Positions 12,290 through 26,874 of a stretch of DNA of 64,000 nt are shown one piece after another. The translations under genes were made by a program, and so were the position numbers. The stretch's first letter is position 1. Each line of letters starts with the position of its first letter. Origin of the DNA: Gymnopus androsaceus JB14 (taxonomy: Eukaryota; Basidiomycota; Agaricomycetes; Agaricales; Omphalotaceae); the NCBI GenBank assembly GCA_009733575.1, contig ML769478.1, forward strand, positions 142,503-206,502, given 5' to 3'. The notes under the pieces were generated by a model, which had not been told where the DNA came from, did no database searches, and was given only the letters and a program-made list of their open reading frames with translations.

Positions 12290-14006
12290 CTATGTTAATT
12301 CATATTGTGCAGCCAAATCATCAATGAGATCCTCCGTTCTAAGGGTGTCGAACTCAAAGCCTGTGGACAGTGAATCATCTTCCAGCCGAAAAGTAGGCAC
12401 CGTTGAAAAGATGCCTGCCTGCGCGCTACTGTGGAGATTCAAAAAAATACGGCTTAACATGCTAACCGAAATTGCAGACTAGTTTTCAGGTAAGATGTAA
12501 GCCACTAAAAGATAGAATTGCCACTTACGGCGAATGTTGATAGCCCTCCTCGAAGAAACGGCTGCAACATCCGAGTCCAGATAAATTGGTACTTACTTAG
12601 CTCAGATAGGATTATCACTTACGCCAGTAAGCTACGAGAGGACTCAGTTAACGTTCCTGTGATTGTGTCGCCGAGTATGAAGAGATACATACGTAAAATG
12701 TCATGATGTTTGCCAAGTTTGCGAGAGCCATGACACTATCTCCGGTATTGTGAGAACATACTTGGGATCGTCTCAAAAAGGCTTACGCAAAGTAGATCGC
12801 ACCTATATTGGAACGCCGATTTACATTAGCAGAAATGATAGAATAGGGGGACACGTACCATCCCGGAGCATCAAGGAAACAAGAGGAATTCTAAGGCGCC
12901 CCATCCCTGTAATACTGCGTCGCGATTTATGAGTCTGATATAGCGTAAGGCCGAAAAGGATAGAGTCGTAGCAGAAAAGGGCCTCCCACGCGGTGGCTAA
13001 ATCTACACATGAAGTTCAGACTTGCGGCTTTAGACTTTTTTAAAAGGGTCGGCAGCACCACTCACGTATTGAACTTTAAATGGAACAGGGATATTCAGCT
13101 AATGTAGCATGTGAAGGAAACTGCCCCTACCTAATTAACTCGAGAGCTATATGGCACCCGGAGGTGGCGGCAGTACTGCTTTTTTGTCCGAACAGAGACC
13201 ACTATAACGTGAATAATGTGAATGAAAGAAATGGACCAGCAAGGCATAAACGCACCACTGCTACTCCAGCAAGGATTGCACCGCTCCCGAGCATGTAGCT
13301 TAGAATTCTAACACTGCGACCGTACAAAGCATAAATTCGCATTGTCAAAAGAACTGCGAGAAAGAATCAATATAGCGGACCACCCGGACGAAACTATAAG
13401 AATTACCGCATACAATGACCTGCTGAATGACAAGCGCCAGTTGGCGATACAAGCTGTATTTCTCGCAGCTAAATACGAAATGAGTATGATCGAGCTATAA
13501 TACTTAGCCCAAGGTACTAACTAACCTCTGAAATTATAACGCTCCATCTAAATTCAATGGGGTGATATAATAGGGGCATAGCACTTACTGATGTAGACAA
13601 ATTCACGTATTCGAGAATTGTTGCGGTGATATTTGAGAAAAAGGCAAAATATCGATTCAAGAAGAACCAGTAGGAGCTCCATGTCATCGGGCTTCGCCAG
13701 AGATAGTGTATTTCGTATTCTACAATGTCATATTGAATCAGAACCTGTCACAAGCTTTAACCTTGACATTGTGTCTAAAAGTACTCACTTAGCGTCAAGA
13801 GGTGATCCCAATACAAGATTGCTGTAGAAATGATCAATAATGTTCGGCGAAATAAACGACAAGCCTCACAGATGGCTAGCATTTCGAAATAACTTTGCAG
13901 CAATCTTAATGAAAAAGATTATTTGGGTTAGTCTTGTTTAAGTTAATTGCCAGAGTACCCACATTTGATATGCTGTAGAACTGGGGTCTTCAGCGTCGTT
14001 ACTCAT
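12290..14006 (-). CDS. DUF6533-type seven-transmembrane protein, copy A (micro-exon rich)
   Basis: I could thread a continuous protein of about 330 residues from the ATG at 14006 to the TAG at 12290. It begins 'MSNDAEDPSSTAYQ' and contains 'SYFEMLAI', 'ILYWDHLLTL', 'YEIHYLW', 'FFLNRYFAFFSNIT', 'YSLYRQLALVIQQVIVC', 'LLTMRIYALYGRSVRILSY', 'WSLFGQ', 'HLATAWEALFCYDSILFG', 'LMLRDGAIYFAVMALANL', 'PFLRGGLSTFA' and 'SVSMLSRIFLNLH'. This is the order and wording of the DUF6533 family of basidiomycete membrane proteins (function unknown, likely plasma membrane, about seven helices). About 15 exons are needed, including ones of 16 nt (12787-12802), 9 nt (12623-12631), 8 nt (13066-13073) and apparently 2 nt (13526-13527); all keep GT and AG borders. 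The frame is open throughout. It lies 160 bp from the transposon block and is duplicated in tandem by the next gene. No transcript evidence is available to me. Confidence 0.8.
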
Positions 14007-14674
14007 GTGAGGGTGATGAAGGAAAGAGACAAAGAACAAAGAAGCGAAAGAACGAAAGAACGTTATAAGACGTAGTGCGATCGTCCCTGTGGCAATCAGC
14101 GCTCCTGAGCGCCGTCAATCTGGGTCCACTTCTGGCCTGGCATGCCTTTGAATTGTGGATGTTCAAATTGATAACATGCGTCACGCTGTATTTAGGTTTG
14201 GTTCCTTATGTGAACGTTTTTCTTGTACCATTACCTTATTCGGATGACCCGCGGCCTTATTTGGAACCTAACCTTAGCCATGCTGCATTTAGTATATCTT
14301 TATTTTATCTTTGCCGTTCAGCAAGCTGCAAAGCTTCATCTACTCAGTTCTACTTCTACCCCCACCTCGATAGTGCTTCTATATCAAATGTTCAATGTCT
14401 GAGACTCATCCACGCTTAATTCTGCTGGTCTTACTAGTAACTACTAGTACTTGCACCATGTCGAAGTGATGCTGAACATCCATTTCGTGTTAGTGTCGCA
14501 ATCCTTCAAATTTAAACCCCCCAGATTCTGAGAGGATTTATTCTGCTATCCGCCACCAGTTACCATTATCCGTGCAAATATGGTTGGTAGAAGTCGTCGT
14601 ATTAACTGCATTGTAGTGATATTGGTTCGAACATATAAATAACTCGTGAACCGGCTAACCCAACTCAAAAACCT
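14007..14674. other. Upstream region of copy A, part of the tandem duplication unit
   Basis: The 200 bp upstream of copy A ('gaacgaaagaacgttataag', 'tgtggcaatcagcgctc', 'ttcaaattgataacatgcg') closely match the region upstream of copy B at about 16400-16600, so the duplicated unit includes the promoter. No separate gene is seen; the plus-strand frame at 14075-14419 is not supported. Confidence 0.6.
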
Positions 14675-16377
14675 CTATGTTAACGTGTATCGTGTAGTCA
14701 AGCCATGAGTGAGATCCTCCGTTCTCAGGGTATCTAACTCAACCCCTGTGGACCATGATTCTTCTTCCAGTCGAAAAGTAGGCACCACCGAAAAGATGCC
14801 TCTCTGCGCAGCTACTATGGAGGTTTAAAAAAATACGGCTCATCATAATAACCGAAAATGCAGACTAGATTTCTGGTAAGGTTTAAGTTGGTAATAGATA
14901 GAATCACCACTTACAGCGAACGTTGATAGCCCTCCTCGAAGAAATGGCTGTAACATCCGGATCCAGATAAGTTTACCTGCTTAGCTCAGATAGGATTTTT
15001 ACTTACTCCAGCAAGCTACGAGAGGACTCAGTTAGTGTTCCAAAGCTTGCTTTGTAGAGTATGAAGGGATACATACATAGAATGTCATGATATTTGCCAA
15101 GTTTGCGAGAGCCATGACACTATCCGGGTATTGTGAGAACATACTTGGGATCGTCTCAAAAAGGCTTACGCAAAATAGATCGCACCTATATGAACTTATA
15201 TTAGCAGAAATGATAGAATAGGGAGCCACGTACCATCCCGAAGCATCAAGGAAATAAGAGGAATTCTAAGGGGCCCCATCCCTGGAATACTGCGTCGCGA
15301 TTTATGAGTCTGATACAGCGTCAGGCCGAAAAGGATAGAGTCGTAGCAGAAAAGGGCCTCCCACGCCGTAGCCAAATCTACATATGAAGTTCAGACTTGT
15401 GGCATTAGATTTTTAATAGGGTTAGCAGCACCACTCACGTATTGAACTTTAAACGGAATGGGGATATTCAGCTAACGCAGCATGTGAAGGGAACTGCCCC
15501 TACCTAGTGAACTCGAGAGCTATATGGCACCCGGAGGTGGCAGTACTGCTTTTTTGTCCGAACAGAGACCACTATCATGTGAACGATGTGAATGAAGAAA
15601 TGGACCAGCAAGGCATAGACGCACCACTGCCACTCCGGCGAGGATTGCACCGCTCCCGAGCATGTAGCTTAGAATTCTAACACTGCGACCGTACAAAGCA
15701 TGAATTCGCATCGTCAAAAGAACTGCCGAAAGAATCAATACAGCGGCCAACCTGAACGAAACTATCAGAATTACCGCATACAATGACCTGCTGGATGACA
15801 AGCGTTATTTGGCGATACAGGCCGTATTTCTTGCAACTAAATACGACATGGTTATTATCGAGCTATAAGATATAATAGCCCCCGAGGTGCTAACGAACCT
15901 CTGAAATTATCAACGCTCCATCTAAATTCAATGGGGTCATGTAATAGGGCATAGCACTTACTGATGTAGACAAATTCACGTATCCGAGAATTGTTACGGT
16001 GATATTTGAGAAAAAGGCAAAATATCGATTCAAGAAGAACCAGTAGGAACTCCATGACATCGGCCTTTGCCAGAGATACTGGATTTCGTATTCTACAATG
16101 CCATATCAAATCAGAACCTGTCACAAGCTTCAACCTTGATATTGTGTCTAAAAGGACCCACTTAGCGTCAAGAGGTGATCCCAATACAAGATCGCTGTAA
16201 CAACGATAAATAATGCCCAGTGATTTCAAACGACAAGCCTCACTGATGGCTAGCATTTCGAAATAACTATGCAGCAATCTTAATGAAAAAGATTAATTCG
16301 GTTAGTCTTTAAGTTAATCGCCAGAATACCCACAATTGATATGCTATAGAATTGGGATCTTCTGCATCATTGCTCAT
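14675..16377 (-). pseudogene. DUF6533-type seven-transmembrane protein, copy B (C-terminal frameshift)
   Basis: Tandem duplicate of the gene at 12290-14006 with roughly 85-90 percent nucleotide identity by eye. The same exon chain can be followed from 'MSNDAEDPNSIAYQ' (ATG at 16377) through 'ILYWDHLLTL', 'YEIQYLWQRP', 'FFLNRYFAFFSNIT', 'YGLYRQITLVIQQ', 'MRIHALYGRSVRILSY', 'TAWEALFCYD', 'VMALANLANIMTFY' and 'PFLRGGLSTFA'. All micro-exons are conserved: 2 nt at 15899-15900, 8 nt at 15439-15446, 16 nt at 15170-15185 and 9 nt at 15007-15015. In the last exon one extra base, relative to copy A, in 'agtagctgcgcag' (near 14810) shifts the frame and stops the protein about 25 codons later, so the acidic C-terminal tail is lost. 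The helices are intact, so a shortened protein might still be made. The extra base could also be an assembly error. Confidence 0.75.
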
Positions 16378-16668
16378 GGTTATGTCCTTGGGGTGAAGAA
16401 AAGGGAAAGGAGAAAGAGAACAAAGAAGCAAATGAACGAAAGAAGGTTATAAGACTTATACTTAAGACGTGATCAACAGTGGCTCCGAGTCCTTGTGGCA
16501 ATCAGCGCTCAGCGCTCAGCTTCACCTGGCTTGCCTTTTGAATTGTGTATATTCAAATTGATAACATGCGCCAATGTTGAATCGCTGTATTTACAGGAAG
16601 CTGTGGACGTATCTCACGAGCTCGAAGGTCTAGTTATTAAAGTACACGGTAAGCACTTATTGAACTTA

Positions 16669-18389
16669 TCATTGAAGTATTAGAGGCAATGAAACATCCG
16701 ATGGCGTTAGTGGTATCTGCGACAGTGGCTTGTAATACACTCGTCGAATGTTTATCATCAAACGGCATCCGATGAGAGAAGGGTACACCACAGCTATACT
16801 AGTTGCGAGATCGAACGTTTCTGGCTAGAGAATAAAACACGGTAAGACGAAGGATAGTTGTTGGACAACAGACTAGACTGACCAACGCTTTGATCCAAAA
16901 TGACATGTTAGCAATGTAGATCATGCAAATCCTACAAAAGATGGATTAGTACCATTAAATGTAATTGCAGATTCGCAACATACCCAACATAGTATATCAC
17001 AGAGTCTCTTATCAGAATATTTTGGAGGCCCGACCAAGAGGTAATTGGGTTTTTTTCGTCGTGCATAATACTAGCGCGCTCATAAGCTTTGAAAACGACC
17101 AAGGTGCAAAGAATGCATTCGTAGCTTCAAAAATTTCAGATCATTAAAGGCAAGTATAACTAAAGACGTACCCAACTAATGTAGCCCAAAACGCCCACAT
17201 CCATTCTGGTACATCGACAACCTTGCAGCGGGATTGATTACCAGAAAAGTCCGCCACCGCTGAGAACAACATCAGTCAATCAGTCTGTCAAGGTGTCATC
17301 AACATCGCTCGAACTCACCAGTGCCTCTGGTAGCCCCTATGATGAAAATCACGATAACAATGGCCGCCTCTGCAGCAAAAGTGGAGAAAAGGATACGTTT
17401 GATCTTGATGGAGCGTTCATACAAAGCATAGAGACGCAATTGAAGGATGACTGTTCATAGACGGTTGGACGTTGACAAACGATGTCAAGTTGTTAAACAC
17501 ACTTTGAACAGACCAGCAGCTGATCATACCACAGAAGCCTTCGATGATGAGCCAGCTGTAGCCTAGACAGTGTGAGTATCGCAAACGACCACTGGCCAAA
17601 AGGGCTTACATCTGATTAAGGCCAAGAGAAACATCAGGTGGATTTAGAGATAAATTTGCCCATAAAGGAATGACATACAACTGTGATTCGTCAGTTTCTC
17701 AGAAATGATGTTGAGAGACTCCAACTCAGCACTCACTTGATCCGTGACTTCAAGGGTCGTTGAAACTGACAGATGGAAGAATCATTGTCGGTTTGAATGA
17801 TCTGGCAGATGTACAAGTGAAGTCTACACTTACCGAGGACACCGAAACTGCAAGGAAATCAGCATGATGAGGTGAACAGAGAGTCGGACGAGTAGATGCT
17901 CACAAGGCAACAAAAATAGCAACGTATCGGCTCTAGAGATATAGAATGAGTAAACCAAGTTGAGGTGAAAGAGCTCCACGGACCAGATAAAATAAATATG
18001 AAACCAATGTCCAAGGCTTGTCCTGAATCGCACTTGAGAATACTGCGATTGAAATTCAGGATAGAACATGCGCATACCCAAAAAAGCTGTCTCTATACAC
18101 TCAATCAGCATAAGTCAAGACTAACTTAGTGATACAGTACGGACCTCATCCTCAAAGCTTAACACTGAGAAGCCGATCTAATTAGCTCTCAAAGCCAAGT
18201 CTCGTATTGGAGGACTTACAAAACTCCCATATCAAGATCGCCAGAGATCCTACTGATAAAAGGCAATACGTTAGTCTCGCTTGAAAAGTTATAGGGCTGG
18301 AGAACGCACTTCTGATCTCATTGGAACATCTCGCCAAGTTCCAAGTCAATACTAGCAACTGCGACTCCGAGTCGTTGTCTACGTCCATC
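16669..18389 (-). CDS. DUF6533-type seven-transmembrane protein, third, diverged copy
   Basis: Reads from ATG at 18389 ('MDVDNDSESQLLVLTWN') to TGA at 16669. Exon pieces in order: 'IGSLAILIWEF', 'LLSFEDE', 'DKPWTLVSYLFYLVR', 'SWLIIEGFCGMISCWSVQ', 'ILQLRLYALYERSIK', an Ile/Val-rich helix, 'VVDVPEWMWAFWATLV', 'YECILCTLVVFKAYERA', 'LIRDSVIYYVGICM', 'YIANMSFWIKAL' and a C-terminus with 'IGCRLMINIRRVYY'. The pattern 'L-R-L-Y-A-L-Y' and 'L-I-R-D-S-V-x-Y' are family hallmarks. It differs clearly from copies A and B and seems to represent a separate subfamily. Introns are short; I could join most exons in frame but not the third helix region (17700-17960), where the path is uncertain. Same strand and head-to-tail with copy B, 290 bp away. 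Function unknown. Confidence 0.75.
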
Positions 18390-20320
18390 CCTTCTGCTCT
18401 GAGTTTATAAAGTTTGAAGCAGCCAATGATTCATCGAGAATGCGACTGTGAAACTGGAAGAACAAGAAGAAGGAAGAAAATTCGGTGGTTGAACGCATTA
18501 TGCGTGTAGATATTCGCATGCATGACAGATTAAATTTTCCCTTTTTTATCGCATCGATTTGTTTTCTGACAGTCGAAGGCCGAGTCCCGACAATAAATCC
18601 AGCCCGACGCTCGGAAAAAGCGGAAGCTCTTGGAGACATTTCAATTTTGAAGCTTGAATGCAGTTTTGACCTAGCTTGGTGACCCTTGCCCTCTAAAGGA
18701 TGTAATTCGTAAAAGTACGAGGATTCTCGAATTTATTCCGACATCCTCTAGAGGGGACTGCTTTAGGCCTAGTTTTGACCATTACACATCTCGATGAGCT
18801 GTTACTTGGAGGAACGATGGCTCCACAGTGCATGCGCAGTCCATGCAGGTCATGATCAGACATTCTGCGACGTACGTTTGCGATCAGTGTGCGATTCAAA
18901 TATTTTCATCAAGCGCCACGGGCAGGCAAATGGAAATGGCCATGTGTTTACTGCCAAAACGTCGCTCCAGAAATCTTGCTTTGACCGCGCAATTAACGGT
19001 ACCGAGTAACAGCACTCACGGACCCTAGATATAGCGGCTGCTCTGTGAGAGAAAATAGGACTTGCAATTCATGCGTGTTCGACTCGTTTATCTTCCATGA
19101 TTCACTGCTGTCATCCGAGTTCAACACTTCGGACATGTAGTAGCTGAAGCGGGAAGGAATATCAGGTTCAGAGACGATGGTGCTCTGGAACCGGCGTTTG
19201 GCAACACTTGGACCATGCCTTGTAATAATCCCTCCTTCCGACTCCCGAGCAACTACCATTAGAATTTTTCGAGCGACTCCTCAGCTGGAACTATCGTGAA
19301 CCAAGTATATCACAGATGTTGTATACTGTGGGAGCGAGATACAAAACTGAAATGTTCTACAAGCATAAAAGAACGTTGAGCCCAAAAAAAAACTAGAAAA
19401 AGAAGAAAAGGTAAAGTCGCGAAACAAAACTCGACTACTCGAAAATTTGCCTCCAGCACAAGCAAAAATCATCCAAAAAGCCACCATTCAAGGGCAGCCG
19501 CAATTCTTAATTTTTGCAGGGCAGGGACTGCATTCACCGCTACTAGAAACTTTTCTAACCTTCGTCTTGGTCTTCCGCCTACCAAGTGTATCACGGAAGG
19601 CAAATCAAGTGACGAATCCATGTATGTACCTGTCGGATACATCGTTGCGCGTCGAGTCCAGACCCTGGAGATGAGACCCTGGAGATGAGTCTAGAAGACT
19701 AGAATCGTCATCGCTAGTTGACTGTTTCCTAAGTATCTGCAATAACAAGAGTAGGAGGGAAATTAGCTCAATCGAAACCAGCTAACTCTCACCAGCGCCG
19801 CTAGTTGTCCCTGGTTTAGAAAGCCAGAGGCCAGAAGAGGAACAAAATCAAGAGGATGGCGGAAAAAAAATTTTAGACACAGACTCATATATGGGGTAGT
19901 TTTTTGCGCTGAAAAAAATGGTGTTTGAATTTTTGAAAAATAACCAGTTTTGGGAGAGATATGGCCATTCCGTTTTTCCCTGCCAAAACTGAGCGTCTGT
20001 TGAGCCCTCCGAACACAAGCGCTCATAGGCGCTGGTGAAAGAATACAAATTGTCTCACGGAGTCGATTAGCGGAGTAGTCGATAATCGCATGAACAAATG
20101 TCGAGCAACATGATGCAAGTTGGGAACTCCTCGAGTTACCGTAACAAAGCCAACCACTCACAGCAGCGGCGACAGCCTGAAGCAGGCAGACGGTCCAACG
20201 ACCAACACAACACAATCCGTCGTTCAAATAACGGAATACATTCCCTATACACAGTATGATAATGTTATCTTCTTATTAAACTTTGCCTTTCATTTCCCCC
20301 TTGTGCTTCCTACACATCGC
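18390..20320. other. Gene-poor stretch; no supported coding sequence
   Basis: Open frames on both strands (minus 18993-19259, 19763-20227; plus 19447-19674) have no recognisable domain and no convincing splice pattern. The minus frame 18993-19259 encodes 88 residues beginning 'MVVARESEGGIITRHG' and could be a small gene or a last exon; I leave it uncalled. Confidence 0.4.
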
Positions 20321-21153
<833 letters not shown>

Positions 21154-21390
21154 TTTAATAGATGGTGGTGGTTCAAGTTGAAGAGAGAAAGCCGGGGAAA
21201 CGATGAGAAATACTTATCGGAATCTGCCGACGGCAAGATGATCGATGGATAAGATACTACGTCATTTCAGCTTGCTCCTTCTACTTGAGAGTCCAGTCCA
21301 GTATTATCAATACATTATACAACGAACGTTCGAATCTTCTGAGGAGAATGGTTGGATATGCGTAGCTGCAAGAACATGAACGGGTACATC
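21154..21390. other. Short intergenic spacer between cyclophilin and esterase
   Basis: Holds the cyclophilin upstream region and the esterase 3' end. No TATA box or other clear element was recognised. Confidence 0.5.
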
Positions 21391-23685
<2,295 letters not shown>

Positions 23686-24128
23686 TTTTGGTTAGTGGTC
23701 GTGGATAACGAAGGTGAACGTCGCGATGTAAAGGAATACGAAGAACATATATGAGAGCTGGAGGAATGGGCCAGGTGATACCAGCGGGCCGCTCGCTAAA
23801 TGAATCGCGGAGGGCAGCATGACAGCAAGGACACAGAGGTAGACCGGGTGACACACCCTTGTCGTCGGATGATATACCTGGGAAAGCATGAAGAGCAGCG
23901 AAATAAATAACTGATTGCTAAAGGAGAACGAGAAAAGCCCTACGGGGTTGCCCAATGAAGGAACGCCTGATAGTTTTGAAGGTGGCGAAGAGCTCGGCCG
24001 AGATTGCAGGATAAAGCATCTACCATTAAAAACCAATAAAGTAGTACTTCAAAAGAGACAGTATGCGCTTGTCGATGTACTTCTGCGACATGTGCGCGTG
24101 TACGAAGAAAACAAATGACCAAGCCAAC
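23686..24128. other. Intergenic region upstream of the esterase
   Basis: No coding exon recognised. Contains the presumptive esterase promoter; a minus-strand frame at 23692-24036 is Leu/Phe/Pro-rich and unsupported. Confidence 0.5.
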
Positions 24129-24734
24129 CTAGCAAGCAACGTCGGTTCCATCCCCAGTAACAATCCATGACTGTACATCTCCGTTCTCTTCAGCTGTTTC
24201 TTCGACCCAGGCAAACTATGAGAAAAATTGAGGATCAGAACAAGCAGTAGGAGCAAAGTGAGAGAAAGTAGAGACGGCACGTACCACAGTAACGTTCTCT
24301 CTCGATTGACCACCCGTAACAATATTATCCACGATAACTTCTTTAAAGATTCCGGTACCCAACTGATGAACCGACCAAGGTCAGTCCCAAGTCGAGATGT
24401 ACAAGAGGTTATAACTTACGGTAGACACTATAGCGTCTACGTCATTGGAGTCAAAAGAGGTTCGTAGACGAGGGCGGCGACCAGTCCAGGTGCATACCCT
24501 CCTCCACAAACCAAAGACAATTTTCCAGTGGGGGCGTTGTACGAAGCGGTAAAGTTCGAGGTCGATGCGTTGCCGGCTGCAAATTGCATCCCAGGGCCGT
24601 AGGTTTCCTCGATCAAAGCAAAGATACCGGAAGATTGGCCATGAGGAGAGGTTGAGTTCCAGGGAAGCGACAATGGTGTATTGAGCAAAGACATCGAAAG
24701 AGAGATCGGAGAGTATGAAGATGGATTTGAGCAT
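24129..24734 (-). pseudogene. Small secreted-protein gene with two compensating frame breaks
   Basis: The last exons read cleanly: 'LGTGIFKEVIVDNIVTGG' then 'FAWVEETAEENGDVQSW' and 'TGDGTDVAC', ending at TAG (24129). The first exon starts 'MLKSIFILSDLSFDVFAQ', which resembles a signal peptide except for two Asp residues in the hydrophobic core. Between them the protein-like sequence ('WNSTSPHGQSSGIFALIEE', 'GNASTSNFTASYNAP', 'VCGGGYAPGLVAALVYEP') is in a different frame, and after it 'FDSNDVDAIVST' returns to the first frame. Either there are introns that I failed to see or two indels of opposite sign occurred. Asn-glycosylation sites suggest secretion. I do not recognise the family with certainty; no catalytic motif is visible. 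Confidence 0.55.
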
Positions 24735-24772
24735 GGTGAAGTTGGTAGGGAGTCAGAGGACAAATAGAGTGG

Positions 24773-24780
24773 CTTTTATA
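24773..24780 (-). promoter_or_regulatory. TATA box of the small secreted-protein gene
   Basis: On the minus strand this reads 'tataaaag', about 40 bp upstream of the ATG at 24734 in a gene with a CT-rich leader. Position and sequence fit a core promoter. Confidence 0.6.
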
Positions 24781-25486
24781 GTTAAGGGGAGGGGGCGGAG
24801 CAATGGCGTACAAGTCACCATCTTATGAGGCGCGCCGTCGGGTTTCAAAGGCTTCCAACGGGACAATGCTGGGACAATGTGCACATAGCACGCCTATAGA
24901 CTATTGATGCTTGCGAGTTCAGGGAAGCTTGCCACTGGCAAATCGATTAGATAAATCGGCCATAATTCGCCAAAGGCACCACACAACTCACCACAATCCG
25001 AGCAGAGGACCAATGTAGTTGAGCCTGCGGCAAGAACCATATTCTTGCAAACCATATTTCCACAAGTAGAACTATCGCTAGATTCACTCCATGCCTGGTC
25101 GATGAGGAGTTTGCAAAATGATACAAGTAAGGGTCAGTTAATGGCAAATAAAGTGCCTGGACGATGGACACTACGATATCCAAATTTGGACTGGTCTAGT
25201 CAGTATGAGGTTGTAGGGTGTATCCAGCTATCGCGATCGTCCTGAGCCCATAGGCAGTCCAATATAGAAGGACAAACAGGCCTATTAGCTTGGTGTTCAA
25301 AATCAGACATCTGTGCTATTGGCGGTTGAAACAGGTGAGTCACATATGTGACGGCGCGTGACTCATTCCTAGCGTGACTTTTCTCGAGTTGCTCGAGTGC
25401 TCGGGCCGTGGGAAATCATGGCTGTCTACCCAGCACAAATTTCCAAGTCTATAATCCGCTTCAATTGCTTAGGCTGCGATACAGTA
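24781..25486. other. Gene-free spacer
   Basis: No exon or repeat recognised. Includes 'tgactcattcctagcgtgac' with repeated 'gtgac' blocks near 25340-25380, which could be a regulatory site, but nothing firm. Confidence 0.4.
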
Positions 25487-26511
25487 CTAGCTCTCCACAT
25501 AATCTATATTCACTTGTCCACAGGTTGCATCCACATGGACCTCATCTCCTCCCCAAGGCTCACCGCCATCCTCGAGCCGTCTCTTTAACAAAGATTGGTC
25601 CCCAATAAAGATGGTTCTCGTTTTTCCGCTGTGGCTATCCCATGCCACGTTCGCTTTGATCTTGGGCGATAAAGAAAGTTCGCCCAAAGTCACGGAGAGG
25701 GTAACGAATCCTTGGAACGTCAATGGCAGCAATACTTTGGCAGGACCGCATTTGGATGAGGCCGAAAGACGGACGGGGTGTTGGGAAGGATGAAGAGCGC
25801 TGTATTGAACAAGTTCAATGTCTACAGCCAACAAGGTCCAAGAAAATGCTGCATACCAATTTCACGGTTATCGGTCCAAACGTCGTCCGAAAGTCCAACA
25901 CTACTTTCTTTGGCTTCCTCCGTAATTTGGTTTCCTGTTCCCCGACTTTGGTTTCCTGTTCCCTGACTTTGGCCTCCATATCGAGTACCCGCACATCTAC
26001 ATCAATCGACCCACATTCTGACTGCAGAAAGAGATTCTTCCTTCGTGGTTTCGGGCAACTACTTCCACCCAGTATCGATGAAAGGTCTGGAGCATTGGGG
26101 TCGATGATATAGGTGGCAGAGATACTGTCGAAATAGACGTGTCGGTAGACGAAGTTTACGGCTTTGAGCTCGAGGTCGTCCACTGTGACTGGAGCTGTTT
26201 CCAATCGACACTTTGGGTCTTCCTCCGCTGTGGATTTGGTGCAAGTGCTGTCATATGAATGTGAATGTGGCAGGTTCTTCAGGCCTACGCCTACTACAGT
26301 AGGTGAAGGAGGCACGTCGTCGTAATCATAATCCGGTGGGCCTTCCTCCGAGTCCTACACGTTGAACACGTTGAATTGTCGGAACGCTTGCGGTAAAGAT
26401 GTAATCTTAACATACCTGATTCAAATCAATATCATGGACAGTCTGGTTATCAGCCTCTTCAATTCCAAGTTTCTTATCAAAGTCGTCGATGTCTTGTAGT
26501 GGGATGATCAT
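25487..26511 (-). CDS. DUF7330-type protein, copy 1
   Basis: Three exons: ATG at 26511 ('MIIPLQDIDDFDKKLG'), then 'DSEEGPPDYDYDDVPPSPT' and a domain start with 'YFDSISATYIIDP', 'KNLFLQSECGSIDVDV', 'VVLDFRTTFGPITVKL', and a last exon with 'PVRLSASSKCGPAKVLLP', 'FQGFVTLSVTLGELSLS' and 'GGDEVHVDATCGQVNIDY' ending at 25487. The alternating strands with '-x-G-x-I/V-x-V/A-' repeats are typical of a basidiomycete beta-rich cytosolic domain that I know as DUF7330 (function unknown). The exon 2 to exon 3 join is not in frame with either simple acceptor (35- or 57-nt intron), so there is a one-base problem at 25,840-25,880: a decayed copy, an unusual splice or a sequence error. A paralogue lies at 29289-30487. 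Confidence 0.65.
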
Positions 26512-26874
26512 CTCTAATACGTATGAGGGGAAGGACAGTGGAGGGAAGATTGATTCGATGTGGCCCAGCCGTACTTTATAAGTAGCGGCTACTAGGCGCA
26601 GTCCGCAGAGTGACAGCCTGACTCCAGTACTTTCCGTTCATCAGTGTTCCACTGCGCACTGGAAAGGGTTTCATTCATTTGCGCGCAAGCTCCGAAAACT
26701 CTATGCGTATACATAATACAACTGCCTGAAGGTTTCGGTTTCGACCAATAGGAATAGTGCGCAGTGCTCTTCGGGAACCATTACAGCAGCTGAGTGGACC
26801 ATGAGTCAGGTCCACCAGTCCTTCCAGTATTCTACACACCAATCGTACTACAAACCTTTTCAGTACAAGAAAAC

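Noticed and set aside
15855..16277. 140-residue minus-strand open frame within copy B of the DUF6533 gene
   Set aside because: It reads through introns; the real exons alternate between frames here, as shown by family motifs such as ILYWDHLLTL and FFLNRYFAFF in the neighbouring frame.
19763..20227. 154-residue minus-strand open frame upstream of nothing obvious
   Set aside because: No domain, odd composition with low-complexity Lys/Phe runs, and no partner exons; treated as chance.
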